Below are positions 33,190-42,583 of a stretch of 64,000 bases of DNA, in pieces. Numbering within the stretch: the stretch's first letter is position 1; each line of letters starts with the position of its first letter. This DNA comes from Bradyrhizobium sp. B124 (lineage in GTDB: Bacteria > Pseudomonadota > Alphaproteobacteria > Rhizobiales > Xanthobacteraceae): assembly GCF_038967635.1 (NCBI RefSeq), contig NZ_CP152413.1, positions 558,001 to 622,000 on the forward strand, in the 5' to 3' direction. The notes beneath the pieces were generated by a model, which ran no database searches, was not told the origin of the DNA, and saw only the letters and a program-made list of their open reading frames with translations. A program made the translations under genes and the position numbers.

Positions 33190-35978
33190 GCAAGCGCTCC
33201 CTTGAGCAGGCTCGTTGTCACCGGCAATGAACGGAAGCGATAGCCGGTGGCATCGTTGATGGCGTTGAGCAGCGCCGGCACGATCGGGATCATCACCACT
33301 TCGGCCATGCCCTTCGGCGGTTCGTCCGGCGTCAGCGGCGGCAGCATCTCGATCTCGAGATCGTGCAGCGGCAGGTCGGAGCCGCGCGCGATCAGGTACT
33401 GGCCGAGATTCCACTGCCCGTTGCCGGGGCCGCCTTCGAACGGCGGCAGGGTTTCGAGCAGCGCGTAGCCGACGCCCATGGCAAAACCGCCATGCGACTG
33501 GCCCAGCACCACTTCAGGCACCAGCGCCTGGCCGCATTCGAACACGCTGTAGGCCTTCGCGATGCGCAGGATGCCGGTCGTGCGCTCGATCTCGACACGG
33601 ACCAGCGTGCCGCACATCGAGGTGTAGGCGGTGCCGATCCGGTTGTTGTCGGTCGGCGGAAACTTGACGCTGACGCGGTCGATCCGCTCGAACCTGCTGC
33701 GGCCGCGGCGGATCGCGAGTGCGTCGATCTCGGCGCGGTACTGCTCGCCGAACAGCGGGAAGCGCGCGCGCGACCAGGCCCAGCGCGAGAAGCTGTGCGC
33801 CACCGCGCCGGTGACGAAGCCGCGCGCATGCGCAGTCGCGGCAAGCTTGGGCAGCGGCAGCGGCGCGAGATCATCGAGCACGAGCTGGCCCTCGTTCCAG
33901 CGCGCTCTATCCCATTGCCCGGCGCGCGGATCGGCCTTGCCGATCTGCCAGAGCTCGAGTGCCGCCGGCCACAGGCCGAAGCGGAAGATGACGCGGGCGG
34001 CTTCGGCCGACGAATGCGTGCCGACATGGGCGCCGATCGACGCGCTCGTCGCCGAGCTGATCGCGGGAACCCAGCGCGGATTCTTCTCGGCGAGATCCTG
34101 GGTCTTCTGATCCATCGTGTAGGGATCACCCGAAGTGATGAGCCCGAGCGCGTCATAGCTGTCGACCCTGGAGACGGCGACCTCATCGGCGACGACGCCG
34201 AGATGGCCGGCAACGCGGTTGGCAAGCGCGGTGCCGATGCCGTTGCCCATCTCGACGTGATCGCAGAAGATCGCGATCCGTCCCTCGGGATCGATCTCGA
34301 CCCGGCCGAGTGAGCAATCCGCGCCCGCGCCGTAATCCTTGGTGACGCATGCGACGCCGGTGCCGACCAGCTGTCCCTCCGATGCCTTCTGCTTGAACGC
34401 GGCGCGCTGCTGCCAGATCGGATGCTTTTCGAGCTTGTCGAGGATGTCTGACGTGCGCACCGACACGATGTAGGGATTGCCGGTCATGGTCCGGCCGTTC
34501 TGCTTCAGCGCATTGTTGCGGCGGAACGCGATCGGATCGACCTTGAGCTCGCTCGCCGCCTCGTCGATCAGCACTTCCAGCGCGGTCATGGTCTGTAGCG
34601 TGCCGTAGCCGCGCATCGACCCCGCGGTCACGCCGCGCGAATGCAGCGCCACCGTGGTGACGTCGACCTTCGGGACGTCGTAGATGCCGATCGCCGCGGT
34701 GGCGGCCACGGTCGCGACGTTGGCGGAGAAATTGGCGAGCCCGCCGCCGTCGAGCACATGGTCGGCGGCGAATGCCGTGATCTTGCCGCTCTTGCGATCG
34801 ATGCCGATCCGCGAGCGCATCTTGATCGGGTGGCGTTTGATGCCGCCCTGGAATTGCTGGTAGCGGTCGTGCGCCAGCCGCACCGGCCGTCCCGGAAAGA
34901 ACATTGCCGCCAGCGCCACGTAAAGCACGAACGGGGTGTGGTCGCGGCCGCCGAAGCCGCCGCCGATATGGGCGAACTGCGCGTTGATGTGCGAGGGGCG
35001 GAAGGGCCGGCGGGCCTTGCCGAGCATGAAGGCGATCGACTCGGTCGCCTCATAGGGCGATTGCACGCCGAGCACCAGTTCGAGATTGCCGCTGTTGTCG
35101 CTGTACCAGGCGAGCCCGCTCTCGGGTTCGAGGAACATCGGATCGACCGACTGGGTCTCGAACTCGCGGTCGAGCACGAGCTGCGACGGATCGTCCTTGG
35201 CGAGCTGGGCGCGGATCTTTTCGCCATGGATCGCGGCCTTGGCGTAGTCGGCCTTGGTCTCCTTGGCGAGCGGCAGCCAGACCGGCAGTGCCGCGTTCTG
35301 GATCCGGCTCGGTGAGACCCAGCCGGCCTGGATCGGCGAATAGACGTCGGGCGCATCGGGCGTGGCGCCGGCCACGCGGGTGAAGCGATACGCGCCGAAG
35401 TTCGGCAGGACGACCGGACCGGTCTCGTCGCCGAACTTGACGAAGCCGACGTCGCGCAGCGCGAGGCGCGCCCGGTCGAAGGCGTCGAACTGCTCGAAGA
35501 TCAGCAGCGCGACCGGCTGTCCGAGATAGATCGGCGTCGTGCCGACCGGGCAGAACAGATCGCCGGTGTAGAACTCCGGCACCCGCATGCCGATCCGGTC
35601 GAGATCGACCGCAGTCACGACGACCGAGGGCTTCGCCGGACCATCGAGGCGGGCGAGGTCCATGCCGGCATAGACATGCGTGGCGTCGTTGGCGCGGACC
35701 AGGATGGCGTGCGAGGTGGTCGCAGGCCAGCCCGGCATGTCGGCGGCGCGAAAGTCGGAGGCGTAGAGCTTTGCGCCGGTGACCTTGGCCACCCCGTCGA
35801 CCCGGCCGGCGCCGTTGGCCGCCGGATTGAAATGGCCGCTCCCGGGAAGCGTCTCGCGCGTTGCGAAGGCCGGTTCCTTTGCAAGCGCCAGATGCGACAG
35901 GCTGACCGAGATGCCGCCCGCCGACAACCACTTCACGAAGTCGCGTCGCGAGGGCCGCATGGTCTGATCTCTCATCAA
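33186..35978 (-). CDS. Molybdopterin-binding subunit, xanthine dehydrogenase family, Tat-exported (IorB-like)
   Basis: The 930 residues form the large catalytic subunit of a molybdenum hydroxylase, oxidising an aldehyde or N-heterocycle with water as oxygen donor. A Tat signal is clear: RPSRRDFVKWLSAGGISVSL (twin Arg at about residues 11-12). Downstream are the family core elements HIGGGFGGRDHTPF, GSMRGYGTLQTMTALEVLID and CDHVEMGNGIGTALANRVAG, with two molybdopterin-binding halves as in isoquinoline 1-oxidoreductase. The substrate cannot be told. The first ATG (35978) is taken; ATGs at 35975 and 35960 keep the Tat motif. It heads a coupled operon with the 2Fe-2S and cytochrome subunits. Confidence 0.93.
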   Translation of the reverse strand: MMRDQTMRPSRRDFVKWLSAGGISVSLSHLALAKEPAFATRETLPGSGHFNPAANGAGRVDGVAKVTGAKLYASDFRAADMPGWPATTSHAILVRANDATHVYAGMDLARLDGPAKPSVVVTAVDLDRIGMRVPEFYTGDLFCPVGTTPIYLGQPVALLIFEQFDAFDRARLALRDVGFVKFGDETGPVVLPNFGAYRFTRVAGATPDAPDVYSPIQAGWVSPSRIQNAALPVWLPLAKETKADYAKAAIHGEKIRAQLAKDDPSQLVLDREFETQSVDPMFLEPESGLAWYSDNSGNLELVLGVQSPYEATESIAFMLGKARRPFRPSHINAQFAHIGGGFGGRDHTPFVLYVALAAMFFPGRPVRLAHDRYQQFQGGIKRHPIKMRSRIGIDRKSGKITAFAADHVLDGGGLANFSANVATVAATAAIGIYDVPKVDVTTVALHSRGVTAGSMRGYGTLQTMTALEVLIDEAASELKVDPIAFRRNNALKQNGRTMTGNPYIVSVRTSDILDKLEKHPIWQQRAAFKQKASEGQLVGTGVACVTKDYGAGADCSLGRVEIDPEGRIAIFCDHVEMGNGIGTALANRVAGHLGVVADEVAVSRVDSYDALGLITSGDPYTMDQKTQDLAEKNPRWVPAISSATSASIGAHVGTHSSAEAARVIFRFGLWPAALELWQIGKADPRAGQWDRARWNEGQLVLDDLAPLPLPKLAATAHARGFVTGAVAHSFSRWAWSRARFPLFGEQYRAEIDALAIRRGRSRFERIDRVSVKFPPTDNNRIGTAYTSMCGTLVRVEIERTTGILRIAKAYSVFECGQALVPEVVLGQSHGGFAMGVGYALLETLPPFEGGPGNGQWNLGQYLIARGSDLPLHDLEIEMLPPLTPDEPPKGMAEVVMIPIVPALLNAINDATGYRFRSLPVTTSLLKGALA

Positions 35979-36102
35979 CGCTTCGGCGGCGTATCGCGCC
36001 GCGGTTTATGAATTGCCGTAATACACGCTGCAGTGTTGCGGCAAAGCGAGCGCGATCGCAATGCCGCAATAGGTCGTAGCCTTCTCACTTGTAGATCTGG
36101 CC

Positions 36103-37197
36103 TCACTTGAGGTCGGCGATGGTGGCCGGTCCCGGACCCGGGGTGATCAGGGTCGGCCACTGCTTGGAACCGAACGGCACCAGCGGCGGCAGGAAGGTCG
36201 TCATGCCGCGCTTCTTGGTCTCGGCGATGATCGCCTCGCGCGCATCGCCCCCCATCAGCTCGTAGTCCATCAAATGGTAGCTGCCGAAGAACAGCGCGCC
36301 GACCGAGCGGTCGGCAATGATCCGGGTCAGCGACTCCAGCATGTCCGACGGCGTGGTCGTGAAGGAGATCGTCTCGATCAGCATCAGGCGGCTGTTGATG
36401 GCGTCAGGCCCGAAGAACTGCGCCAGCACGCTGAAGATCACGTTGTTCTGCCGCGCCACATAGATCGTGTTGCTCGCGCCATAGGTCTTGTCCCAGTCAG
36501 CGCCGAGCTGGGTCTTCCAGTCGGCCATGACGGTCATCCAGTGCGCGACCTGGGTCTGCGCGGCCCAGGCGACGTTCCTGGCGAGCAGCGGCGCCTGCTT
36601 CTTGCCGAATGCCTCGAGCGTCGCGAAGGGGATCGCGCCGGCGGTGAGGCATTCATCCATGAAGGCGATGTTGTTCTTGAGGATGGCGCGGTTGTTGTCG
36701 CGCCAGTCCGCCTGCATTGCCGCGGCATCGAGCCCGTCGAGCGCCGACTGCATCCGGCTGCGATAGGCCTGCATCGACCCGCGCCACGCCTTGTCGTCGG
36801 GATTGTCGACATAGGGGCCGACCACCTCGGCCAGCGCCATCGTGCTGTGGCCGACCGACTTGAGCAGCTGATAGACCACCGGCACCTGCGGCGCCTCGGT
36901 CGGCGGCTTGCCCGGCCGGTACAGGATCAGGCGGCCGCCGGCGCCGGAGAACAGGCCGAGGATCACCGGATGCTTGTCGAGGATGTTCTTCTGGAAGATC
37001 CGCGCCGCATCGCCATAGAGCTCGAACATGCCGGTGTTGAGCGCAAGCACGTCCTTGGTCGCGATATCGGCCGGCGTGGAGGCGGTCTTGCCCGAGATCG
37101 GCGCCATGTAGTCGGGCTGCGACTGGGCCAGCGCCGCGCCACCGCTGCCGAGCAGCAACGCCAGCGCGGCGACGACCAAACGGAAACGATGGGTCAT
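36103..37197 (-). CDS. Exported protein of unknown function upstream of the molybdenum hydroxylase operon
   Basis: I do not recognise a family. The 364 residues carry a signal peptide (LALLLGSGGAALAQS, cleavage near residue 24). The mature part is mainly helical, with a Trp/Met-rich stretch (NVAWAAQTQVAHWMTVMADW), a Gly turn (LGLFSGAGGRLILYRPGKPP) and one Cys (DECLTAG). It reads toward the hydroxylase operon with a gap of 124 bases, so it may be cotranscribed and act with that enzyme in the periplasm; this is inference. Confidence 0.8.
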   Translation of the reverse strand: MTHRFRLVVAALALLLGSGGAALAQSQPDYMAPISGKTASTPADIATKDVLALNTGMFELYGDAARIFQKNILDKHPVILGLFSGAGGRLILYRPGKPPTEAPQVPVVYQLLKSVGHSTMALAEVVGPYVDNPDDKAWRGSMQAYRSRMQSALDGLDAAAMQADWRDNNRAILKNNIAFMDECLTAGAIPFATLEAFGKKQAPLLARNVAWAAQTQVAHWMTVMADWKTQLGADWDKTYGASNTIYVARQNNVIFSVLAQFFGPDAINSRLMLIETISFTTTPSDMLESLTRIIADRSVGALFFGSYHLMDYELMGGDAREAIIAETKKRGMTTFLPPLVPFGSKQWPTLITPGPGPATIADLK

Positions 37198-37474
37198 GTT
37201 GTGCTCCTCGCAACCTCCGACTCACGCCGAAGCCCGGGATGCGGCCTCTCGACGCTGGCGGGATGCGCAATTCTTTTGACGCAAATGAACAGGGATGGTC
37301 GGTCCCGCATGACGCAACACGACGAGGGCGGGTGCTTACAGCTAAGCGACGAATCGGCGGGTGTCCACACCCGGAGACTGCCCGGGTGCTTGCGTCATAA
37401 CGTCATTCGACGACGGATTCAGCGGAGCTTTCTCATTCAGGGAATCAATCGCATCGACCGGCTTGCCGATGGCC

Positions 37475-37918
37475 TCAATCCTTGATCGGAAGCACGCCGC
37501 CGATGATCAGCGCGATGCCGGCCAGTCGTGAAATCGATACCGGATGCTGCGCCAGCCCGAACACGCCAAAATGGTCCATCGCGATGCCTGCGGTCATCTG
37601 ACCCGCGACCACCAGCGCCAGCAAGGTCGCGGCGCCGAGCGACGGCAGCAGCAGGATCATCAGCAGGATGAAGACGCCGCCGAGGATGCCGCCGCTCCAG
37701 GCCCACCATGGCACAGCCGATACCAGTTTCCAGGACGGCACCGGCTCCCGCGTCGCGACCAGCACGACCGCCATCGTCACGAGGCCGCTGAGATAGCTGA
37801 CGAGTCCGGCCCAGGCCGGCGAGTTCAGGGCGGACCGGAGGTTGCCGTTCAGGACCTGTTGAACAGCCACGGCGATGCCGGCGCCGAGCGCGAGCAGATA
37901 GAGAAACCAGACTTGCAT
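37475..37918 (-). CDS. DMT-superfamily YdcZ-type membrane protein (DUF606)
   Basis: The 147 residues contain five hydrophobic helices (at about residues 3-22, 32-52, 70-90, 92-112 and 125-143) with VQQVLNGNLRSAL and GGILGGVFILLMILLLPSLG, the pattern of the DUF606/YdcZ half-size drug/metabolite transporters. These probably work as dimers; the substrate is unknown. ATG 37918 is preferred over 37930 because GGGGCG precedes it. Confidence 0.87.
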   Translation of the reverse strand: MQVWFLYLLALGAGIAVAVQQVLNGNLRSALNSPAWAGLVSYLSGLVTMAVVLVATREPVPSWKLVSAVPWWAWSGGILGGVFILLMILLLPSLGAATLLALVVAGQMTAGIAMDHFGVFGLAQHPVSISRLAGIALIIGGVLPIKD

Positions 37919-38078
37919 GTGACGCCCCAAAACCGGCCGCTGAAGAGCCTCATGTCATATTCCATTGGCAACACTCGTGGCATGCATGGAGCACGGCGCG
38001 AAACCCCGAGGAATGGGCTTCCACCCACGTCCCAGATCGAATAAGAGGCCGCAAACCCTCAGTTCCCAGTATGAGAGC

Positions 38079-39701
38079 ATGATCCGCCTCGATAACGTCT
38101 CCAAGCAAGTCGGCCACCAGATCCTCTTCATCGAAGCCTCCGCGGCGCTCCAGAAGGGCGAGAAGATCGGCCTTGTCGGCCCGAACGGTGCCGGCAAGAC
38201 CACGCTGTTCCGGATGATCTCGGGCCGGGAAATCCCCGATGAAGGCCAGGTCTCGCTCGATCGCGGCATCTCGATCGGCTATTTCAGCCAGGATGTCGGC
38301 GAAATGTCCGGCCGCAGCGCAGTCGCCGAGGTGATGGACGGGGCGGGGCCCGTCAGCGTGGTGGCAGCCGAGCTTCGGGAACTCGAGGCCGCGATGGCCG
38401 ACCCCGACAAGGCCGATGAGATGGACGACATCATCGCGCGCTATGGCGAGGTGCAGCATCAGTTCGAGGAGCTCGACGGCTACGCGCTCGACGGCCGCGC
38501 GCGCGAGGCGCTGTCCGGTCTCGGCTTCAGCCAGGAGATGATGGACGGCGACGTCGGCAAACTCTCCGGCGGCTGGAAAATGCGCGTCGCGCTTGCGCGT
38601 ATTCTGCTGATGCGTCCCGACGTCATGCTGCTCGACGAGCCGAGCAACCATCTCGATCTCGAAAGCCTGATCTGGCTGGAGCAGTTCCTGAAGGGCTATG
38701 AAGGCGCGCTGCTGATGACCTCGCATGACCGCGAGTTCATCAACCGCATCATCAACAAGGTGGTCGAGATCGACGGCGGCCAGCTCACCACCTATTCCGG
38801 CAATTACGAGTTCTACGAACAGCAGCGCGCGCTCTCCGACAAGCAGCAGCAGGCGCAGTTCGAGCGGCAGCAGGCGATGCTCGCCAAGGAGATCAAGTTC
38901 ATCGAGCGTTTCAAGGCGCGCGCCTCGCACGCAGCCCAGGTGCAGAGCCGGGTCAAGAAGCTCGACAAGATCGAGCGGGTCGAGCCGCCGCGGCGGCGGC
39001 AGACGGTGGCGTTCGAATTCCAGCCGGCGCCGCGTTCGGGCGAGGACGTCGTCAGCCTGAAGAATGTCCACAAAGCCTATGGCAGCAAGCGCATCTATGA
39101 CGGCTTTGACTTCATGATCCGCCGCCGGGAGCGCTGGTGCGTGATGGGCATCAACGGCGCCGGCAAGTCGACGCTGCTGAAGCTGGTCGCCGGTTCAACC
39201 GAGCCCGACGACGGCGCGGTCGCGGTCGGCGGCAGCGTCAAGATGGGCTATTTCGCCCAGCACGCGATGGACCTGCTCGACGGCGAGCGCACCGTGTTCC
39301 AGTCGCTGGAGGACGCATTTCCGCAAGCCGGGCAGGGCTCGTTGCGTGCGCTCGCCGGCTGCTTCGGCTTCTCGGGTGACGATGTCGAGAAGAAGTGCCG
39401 GGTGCTGTCGGGCGGCGAGAAGGCGCGGCTCGTCATGGCCAAGATGCTGTTCGATCCGCCGAACTTCCTGGTGCTGGACGAGCCGACCAACCATCTCGAT
39501 CTCGCCACCAAGGAGATGCTGATCAATGCACTCTCCGAGTTCGAGGGCACGATGCTGTTCGTGTCCCACGACCGGCACTTCCTCGCCGCGCTCTCCAACC
39601 GTGTGCTGGAGCTGACGCCGGATGGCATCCATCAATATGGCGGCGGCTACACCGAATACGTCGCGCGCACCGGACAGGAAGCGCCGGGATTGCGGAGTTA
39701 G
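38079..39701 (+). CDS. ABC-F family ATPase (ribosome-associated type)
   Basis: The 540 residues hold two ABC nucleotide-binding domains and no membrane span, as in ABC-F translation factors (Uup, EttA, YbiT group). Domain 1 has Walker A GLVGPNGAGKTTLF, signature KLSGGWKMRVALAR and Walker B VMLLDEPSNHLDLES. A charged linker (QQQAQFERQQAMLAKEIKFI) follows, then domain 2 with MGINGAGKSTLLKLVAG, VLSGGEKARLVMAK and FLVLDEPTNHLDLATKE. The ATG at 38079 starts MIRLDNVSKQVG, the natural beginning of the fold; upstream in-frame codons are not protein-like. Confidence 0.94.
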   Translation: MIRLDNVSKQVGHQILFIEASAALQKGEKIGLVGPNGAGKTTLFRMISGREIPDEGQVSLDRGISIGYFSQDVGEMSGRSAVAEVMDGAGPVSVVAAELRELEAAMADPDKADEMDDIIARYGEVQHQFEELDGYALDGRAREALSGLGFSQEMMDGDVGKLSGGWKMRVALARILLMRPDVMLLDEPSNHLDLESLIWLEQFLKGYEGALLMTSHDREFINRIINKVVEIDGGQLTTYSGNYEFYEQQRALSDKQQQAQFERQQAMLAKEIKFIERFKARASHAAQVQSRVKKLDKIERVEPPRRRQTVAFEFQPAPRSGEDVVSLKNVHKAYGSKRIYDGFDFMIRRRERWCVMGINGAGKSTLLKLVAGSTEPDDGAVAVGGSVKMGYFAQHAMDLLDGERTVFQSLEDAFPQAGQGSLRALAGCFGFSGDDVEKKCRVLSGGEKARLVMAKMLFDPPNFLVLDEPTNHLDLATKEMLINALSEFEGTMLFVSHDRHFLAALSNRVLELTPDGIHQYGGGYTEYVARTGQEAPGLRS

Positions 39702-39710
39702 TACTGCTTC

Positions 39711-39741
39711 GTAGCCCGGATGTAGCGAAGCGAAATCCGGG
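39711..39741. repeat. REP-like arm, family B, left flank of the RAYT gene
   Basis: GTAGCCCGGATGTAGCGAAG and onward to AAATCCGGG is the same arm as in the element at 4188. It lies directly after the ABC-F stop and immediately before the transposase remnant, inverted relative to the arm at 40292. Confidence 0.85.
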
Positions 39742-40279
39742 TCAGTCCTTCCGCTCGCCAAAGTCGTCGTTGTCTGTCGCTCCGCTGCCGCCCCAATCAG
39801 CCGGCAATATCCCATCCCGGATGTATCGGTGAAGGGACGTGTGTTGCCAGTCGGCAGGCGAGGAGGCCAGCCGGTGCTTGGCAGGATTGTGGTGGATGTA
39901 GTCCGATGCGCCGCTCAAGATCGTGTTCGTTGCGGATGGTGTGTTCCCAAAACCGTCTCTGCCAAAGCGGGTACTCGCCGCGGTGGTTTGCGGAGAGCGG
40001 CACGCCGGCGGCAACAACGGAGCGCGTGAAGTGGCTCTTGATCTGGCGCCACCGATCAGAGAAGTCGGCATCGCCGCGTGGCAATGTCATCACCGTGTGC
40101 AGGTGCTCTGGCAGGATCACGATGGCGTCCACCGTGAACGGCTTCTTGGCGCGCGTTGCGCGAAAGGCATCGCGCAACAGCCCGACATGCTCGACCAGTA
40201 GCGACGATGCGCGGTCTTCCAGCGTAACCGCAAAGAAGAACGTGCCGCCGGGTATGAAGTTACGTCGATATTGCACCAT
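39742..40279 (-). pseudogene. REP-associated tyrosine transposase (RAYT, IS200-like Y1 family), broken by a frameshift
   Basis: The first part (from ATG 40279, residues 1-125) is a Y1 transposase: RRNFIPGGTFFFAVTLEDRA, the HUH metal motif in VILPEHLHTVMTLP, and RRFWEHTIRNEHDLERRI. The rest, with the catalytic Tyr in DYIHHNPAKHRLASS and a downstream SLHRYIRDGILPADWG, lies in another frame. An extra base in the GG of ATCGGACTAC, at 39903-39904, separates them; removing it gives ERRIDYIHHNP, as in intact relatives. As it stands HUH and Tyr are on different frames, so the gene cannot make active enzyme. Family B palindromes flank it on both sides. Confidence 0.88.
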
Positions 40280-40291
40280 ACGGATAGATTA

Positions 40292-40325
40292 CCCCGGATT
40301 TCGCTTCGCTTCATCCGGGCTACGG
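40292..40325. repeat. REP-like arm, family B, right flank of the RAYT gene
   Basis: CCCCGGATTTCGCTTCGCTT and onward to GGGCTACGG is the reverse complement of the arm at 39711, so the RAYT gene sits between inverted copies. Confidence 0.85.
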
Positions 40326-40331
40326 GGTTTG

Positions 40332-40964
40332 CTAAACCCGCCACCGTGCGCAGAACGCCTCGACGTCGCCGGACTGGAATTCCGGTAGCCGCTCCCAGAT
40401 GGTTTCGGGTGGCCAGTTCCACCAGGCGATCTGCGACAGCTCGGCCGCGATCTTGCGGTTGAACCGCTCCTTGATCGGCCGGGCCGGCACGCCGCCAACG
40501 ATGGTGTAGGGCGCGACATCGCGCGAGACCACCGCACCGGCCGCGAGCACTGCGCCGTCTCCGACGGTGACGCCGGGCAGCACGATCACGCCATGGCCGA
40601 TCCAGACGTCGTTGCCGATCACGACGCGGTCGGCGCGCCGATCGCTGAAGAAGCCATGATCGCGCTCGGCGGACGCCGAGTAGTATTCGGGGCAGTAGGT
40701 GAAGCGATGCTGCGAGGGACGCTCGACCGGATGATTGGGCGCGCCGATCCGGACTTGCGCCGCGATCGCGCAGAACCGGCCGATCTGGGCATCGGCGACC
40801 ATGCAGCCGCTGCCGAGGTAGGAGTAATCGCCGAGCTCGGTGTATTCGACCGCGGTGTCGCCGAGGACTTCGCAGCAACGGCCGACCTTGACCTCCCGCA
40901 GCTTGACCGTCGGCTCGATGACGGTCTCGGCAAGCTTGGGGCGGGGCGGGTTCGATTCGGTCAT
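40332..40964 (-). CDS. Hexapeptide-repeat acyltransferase, phosphonate-associated type
   Basis: The 210 residues form a left-handed beta-helix transferase: repeated [LIV]-G-x4 hexads such as [55 protein letters not shown] and [20 protein letters not shown], with catalytic-type His in [15 protein letters not shown]. The pattern resembles the transferase family found with phosphonate (phn) genes, although no phn genes are visible here. Donor and acceptor are unknown. ATG 40964 gives [13 protein letters not shown]; the frame is open to 41417 but overlaps the next gene. Confidence 0.86.
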   Translation of the reverse strand: MTESNPPRPKLAETVIEPTVKLREVKVGRCCEVLGDTAVEYTELGDYSYLGSGCMVADAQIGRFCAIAAQVRIGAPNHPVERPSQHRFTYCPEYYSASAERDHGFFSDRRADRVVIGNDVWIGHGVIVLPGVTVGDGAVLAAGAVVSRDVAPYTIVGGVPARPIKERFNRKIAAELSQIAWWNWPPETIWERLPEFQSGDVEAFCARWRV

Positions 40965-41043
40965 AAGGTTTGTCCTCGATGCGGCGAGCGGCGGCTTCAG
41001 TCGCACGATTTCTATGACGGCGAGATGACAGGAGACGCCGGAT

Positions 41044-42018
41044 CTAGCGGCCGGCCAGACGGGCGATAGTCTCGATCTCGTTGGTCCAGATGCCGCCGGA
41101 ATAGTTCTCGGGCAGGCGCCGGAATAGCTCGGCATCGTCGACCCCGGTCGAGAATTCGCCGCCCTGATAGGGGCCGAGCACGAACACCACGCTGTTTGCC
41201 GCCGCCATGCGGTTGAGGAAACGGTCCGGCCATCCCCACAGCCACGGCGCGTAGTTGATCGGCACCAGCACGATGGCGTCGCGGCAGGCGTCCGGCACGA
41301 TGCCGGTCCAGCCATAGCCGAGATAGCGCACGAGGCAGCGCTTGATCGCTGCGCGCGAGATCGTCCGCGTCCCCGGCGCAAGACGCCGGATCGCCTCGAT
41401 CGGATCGTCGCCGCCATAGACCATGATCAGCTTGCGTCGCTCGGTGGGAAGCCCATTCAAGGCCGCCGCGAGCTTCTCGCCCTCGGAGGGATCGCGGCTC
41501 TTGACGTTGATCAGGAGCCGGCGATCCGGAAAGGTCGTGAGCACCTCGTCCAGCGATGGCATCAACCCGATGCCCTTGCCGCGGAATGGAAAGGTCTTGC
41601 CGCCATCGGCGGTGTAGCCATAGCCGATATCGAGCATCTTCAGCCGTGCCATCGGCTGTTCGCGGGTGACGCCCTGGCCGTCGGTCCGGCAATCGACCGT
41701 CCAGTCGTGAAACACCGCGAATTCGCCGTCGGTCGTTGGATGGACGTCGAGCTCGACGATATCGGCGCCGCGATCGAAGCTCGCCTGCATCGAGCGGATC
41801 GTGTTCTCGAGATAGTCATGGGTTGGCGGCAGCATGCGCGCCGCGGTGCAGGTGTCGTTCCTGAGGTCGCGTTCGTCGAAGCGTTGCGCCATGCCGCGAT
41901 GGGCGAGGAGCACCGGCTTGCCGCCGGCGTGGGCTGCGAGAAGACTGGAGTTGTTGAGGTAGATGCCGGCGGTGATGGCAACGACAGCCGCTGCCGCGTA
42001 TTTCAATTTCCTGCCCAA
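41044..42018 (-). CDS. Glycerophosphodiester phosphodiesterase-like exported protein
   Basis: This enzyme type hydrolyses glycerophosphodiesters. From TTG 42018 the 324 residues start with a basic, hydrophobic export or anchor segment ([18 protein letters not shown]). The GDPD core follows: [13 protein letters not shown] (His-Arg-Gly), [20 protein letters not shown] (Glu-Asn-Thr and Glu) and [19 protein letters not shown] (Asp, His). These are the metal and catalytic residues. TTG 42018 has GGAAACGAG upstream; the only ATG in the frame is at 42165, within the neighbouring hydrolase remnant, so the start is uncertain. Confidence 0.82.
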   Translation of the reverse strand: MGRKLKYAAAAVVAITAGIYLNNSSLLAAHAGGKPVLLAHRGMAQRFDERDLRNDTCTAARMLPPTHDYLENTIRSMQASFDRGADIVELDVHPTTDGEFAVFHDWTVDCRTDGQGVTREQPMARLKMLDIGYGYTADGGKTFPFRGKGIGLMPSLDEVLTTFPDRRLLINVKSRDPSEGEKLAAALNGLPTERRKLIMVYGGDDPIEAIRRLAPGTRTISRAAIKRCLVRYLGYGWTGIVPDACRDAIVLVPINYAPWLWGWPDRFLNRMAAANSVVFVLGPYQGGEFSTGVDDAELFRRLPENYSGGIWTNEIETIARLAGR

Positions 42019-42083
42019 GCGACTCGTTTCCGTGCTGGATGGTTGCTCGGGGTAGGAGGCGTTTCTGGTCGATTTGCGGCGGC

Positions 42084-42371
42084 CTAATCCTTCAAGCCGT
42101 CGACTGCGGCAATCGACCTCACCATCGCATCCCTGAGCGCCGCGCTGTGAAGTCGTGGGTCGCACCGGGGTGGACCACGACGTCGATCTTGCTGCCGGCA
42201 GCGATCGAGCGGCGGGCGACGTCCTGGCACCGTTCTGGCGATACTTCCTCGTCGTCTATCACGGCGAGCGGGCAAGGCGATGGTGGTTCGCAGTTTGCTG
42301 CCGCGGCCTGGTTCTTTGAACTCGTCGACAACGGCAATCGCCTTGCTGAGCAAGTCCGCGCGCGGAATCAA
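42084..42371 (-). pseudogene. Remnant of a dienelactone hydrolase-like gene
   Basis: Read on the minus strand, pieces of one protein lie in two frames: RADLLSKAIAVVDEFKE, then in a second frame PLAVIDDEEVSPERCQDVAR and HPGATHDF (the catalytic-His end of the fold), then back in the first frame RDAMVRSIAAVDGLKD. At least two frameshifts are needed, and the N-terminal half with the nucleophile is absent. It lies immediately upstream of the GDPD-like gene. Confidence 0.6.
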
Positions 42372-42583
42372 GGCGCTAGTCGGGTCGAGAAATATACACT
42401 GCAGATTGTTGCACTATCGAAGGTATCGCGATTCGCATGCTTGCGTTTCGGGCCTCGATAGGTTCTAAGCCCGGTGACTTCATGACCGTTGGCATGAACA
42501 AGAAGCGCGCTGCGTGGCTTTACCACATTCTGGACAGAGTTACATCGTAGCTCGCGCGCCCCCCAAATTCAGAGGATTTCAGC

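Noticed and set aside
37198..37474. Possible small gene between the exported protein and the YdcZ gene
   Set aside because: No frame in these 277 bases shows a ribosome site or protein-like composition.
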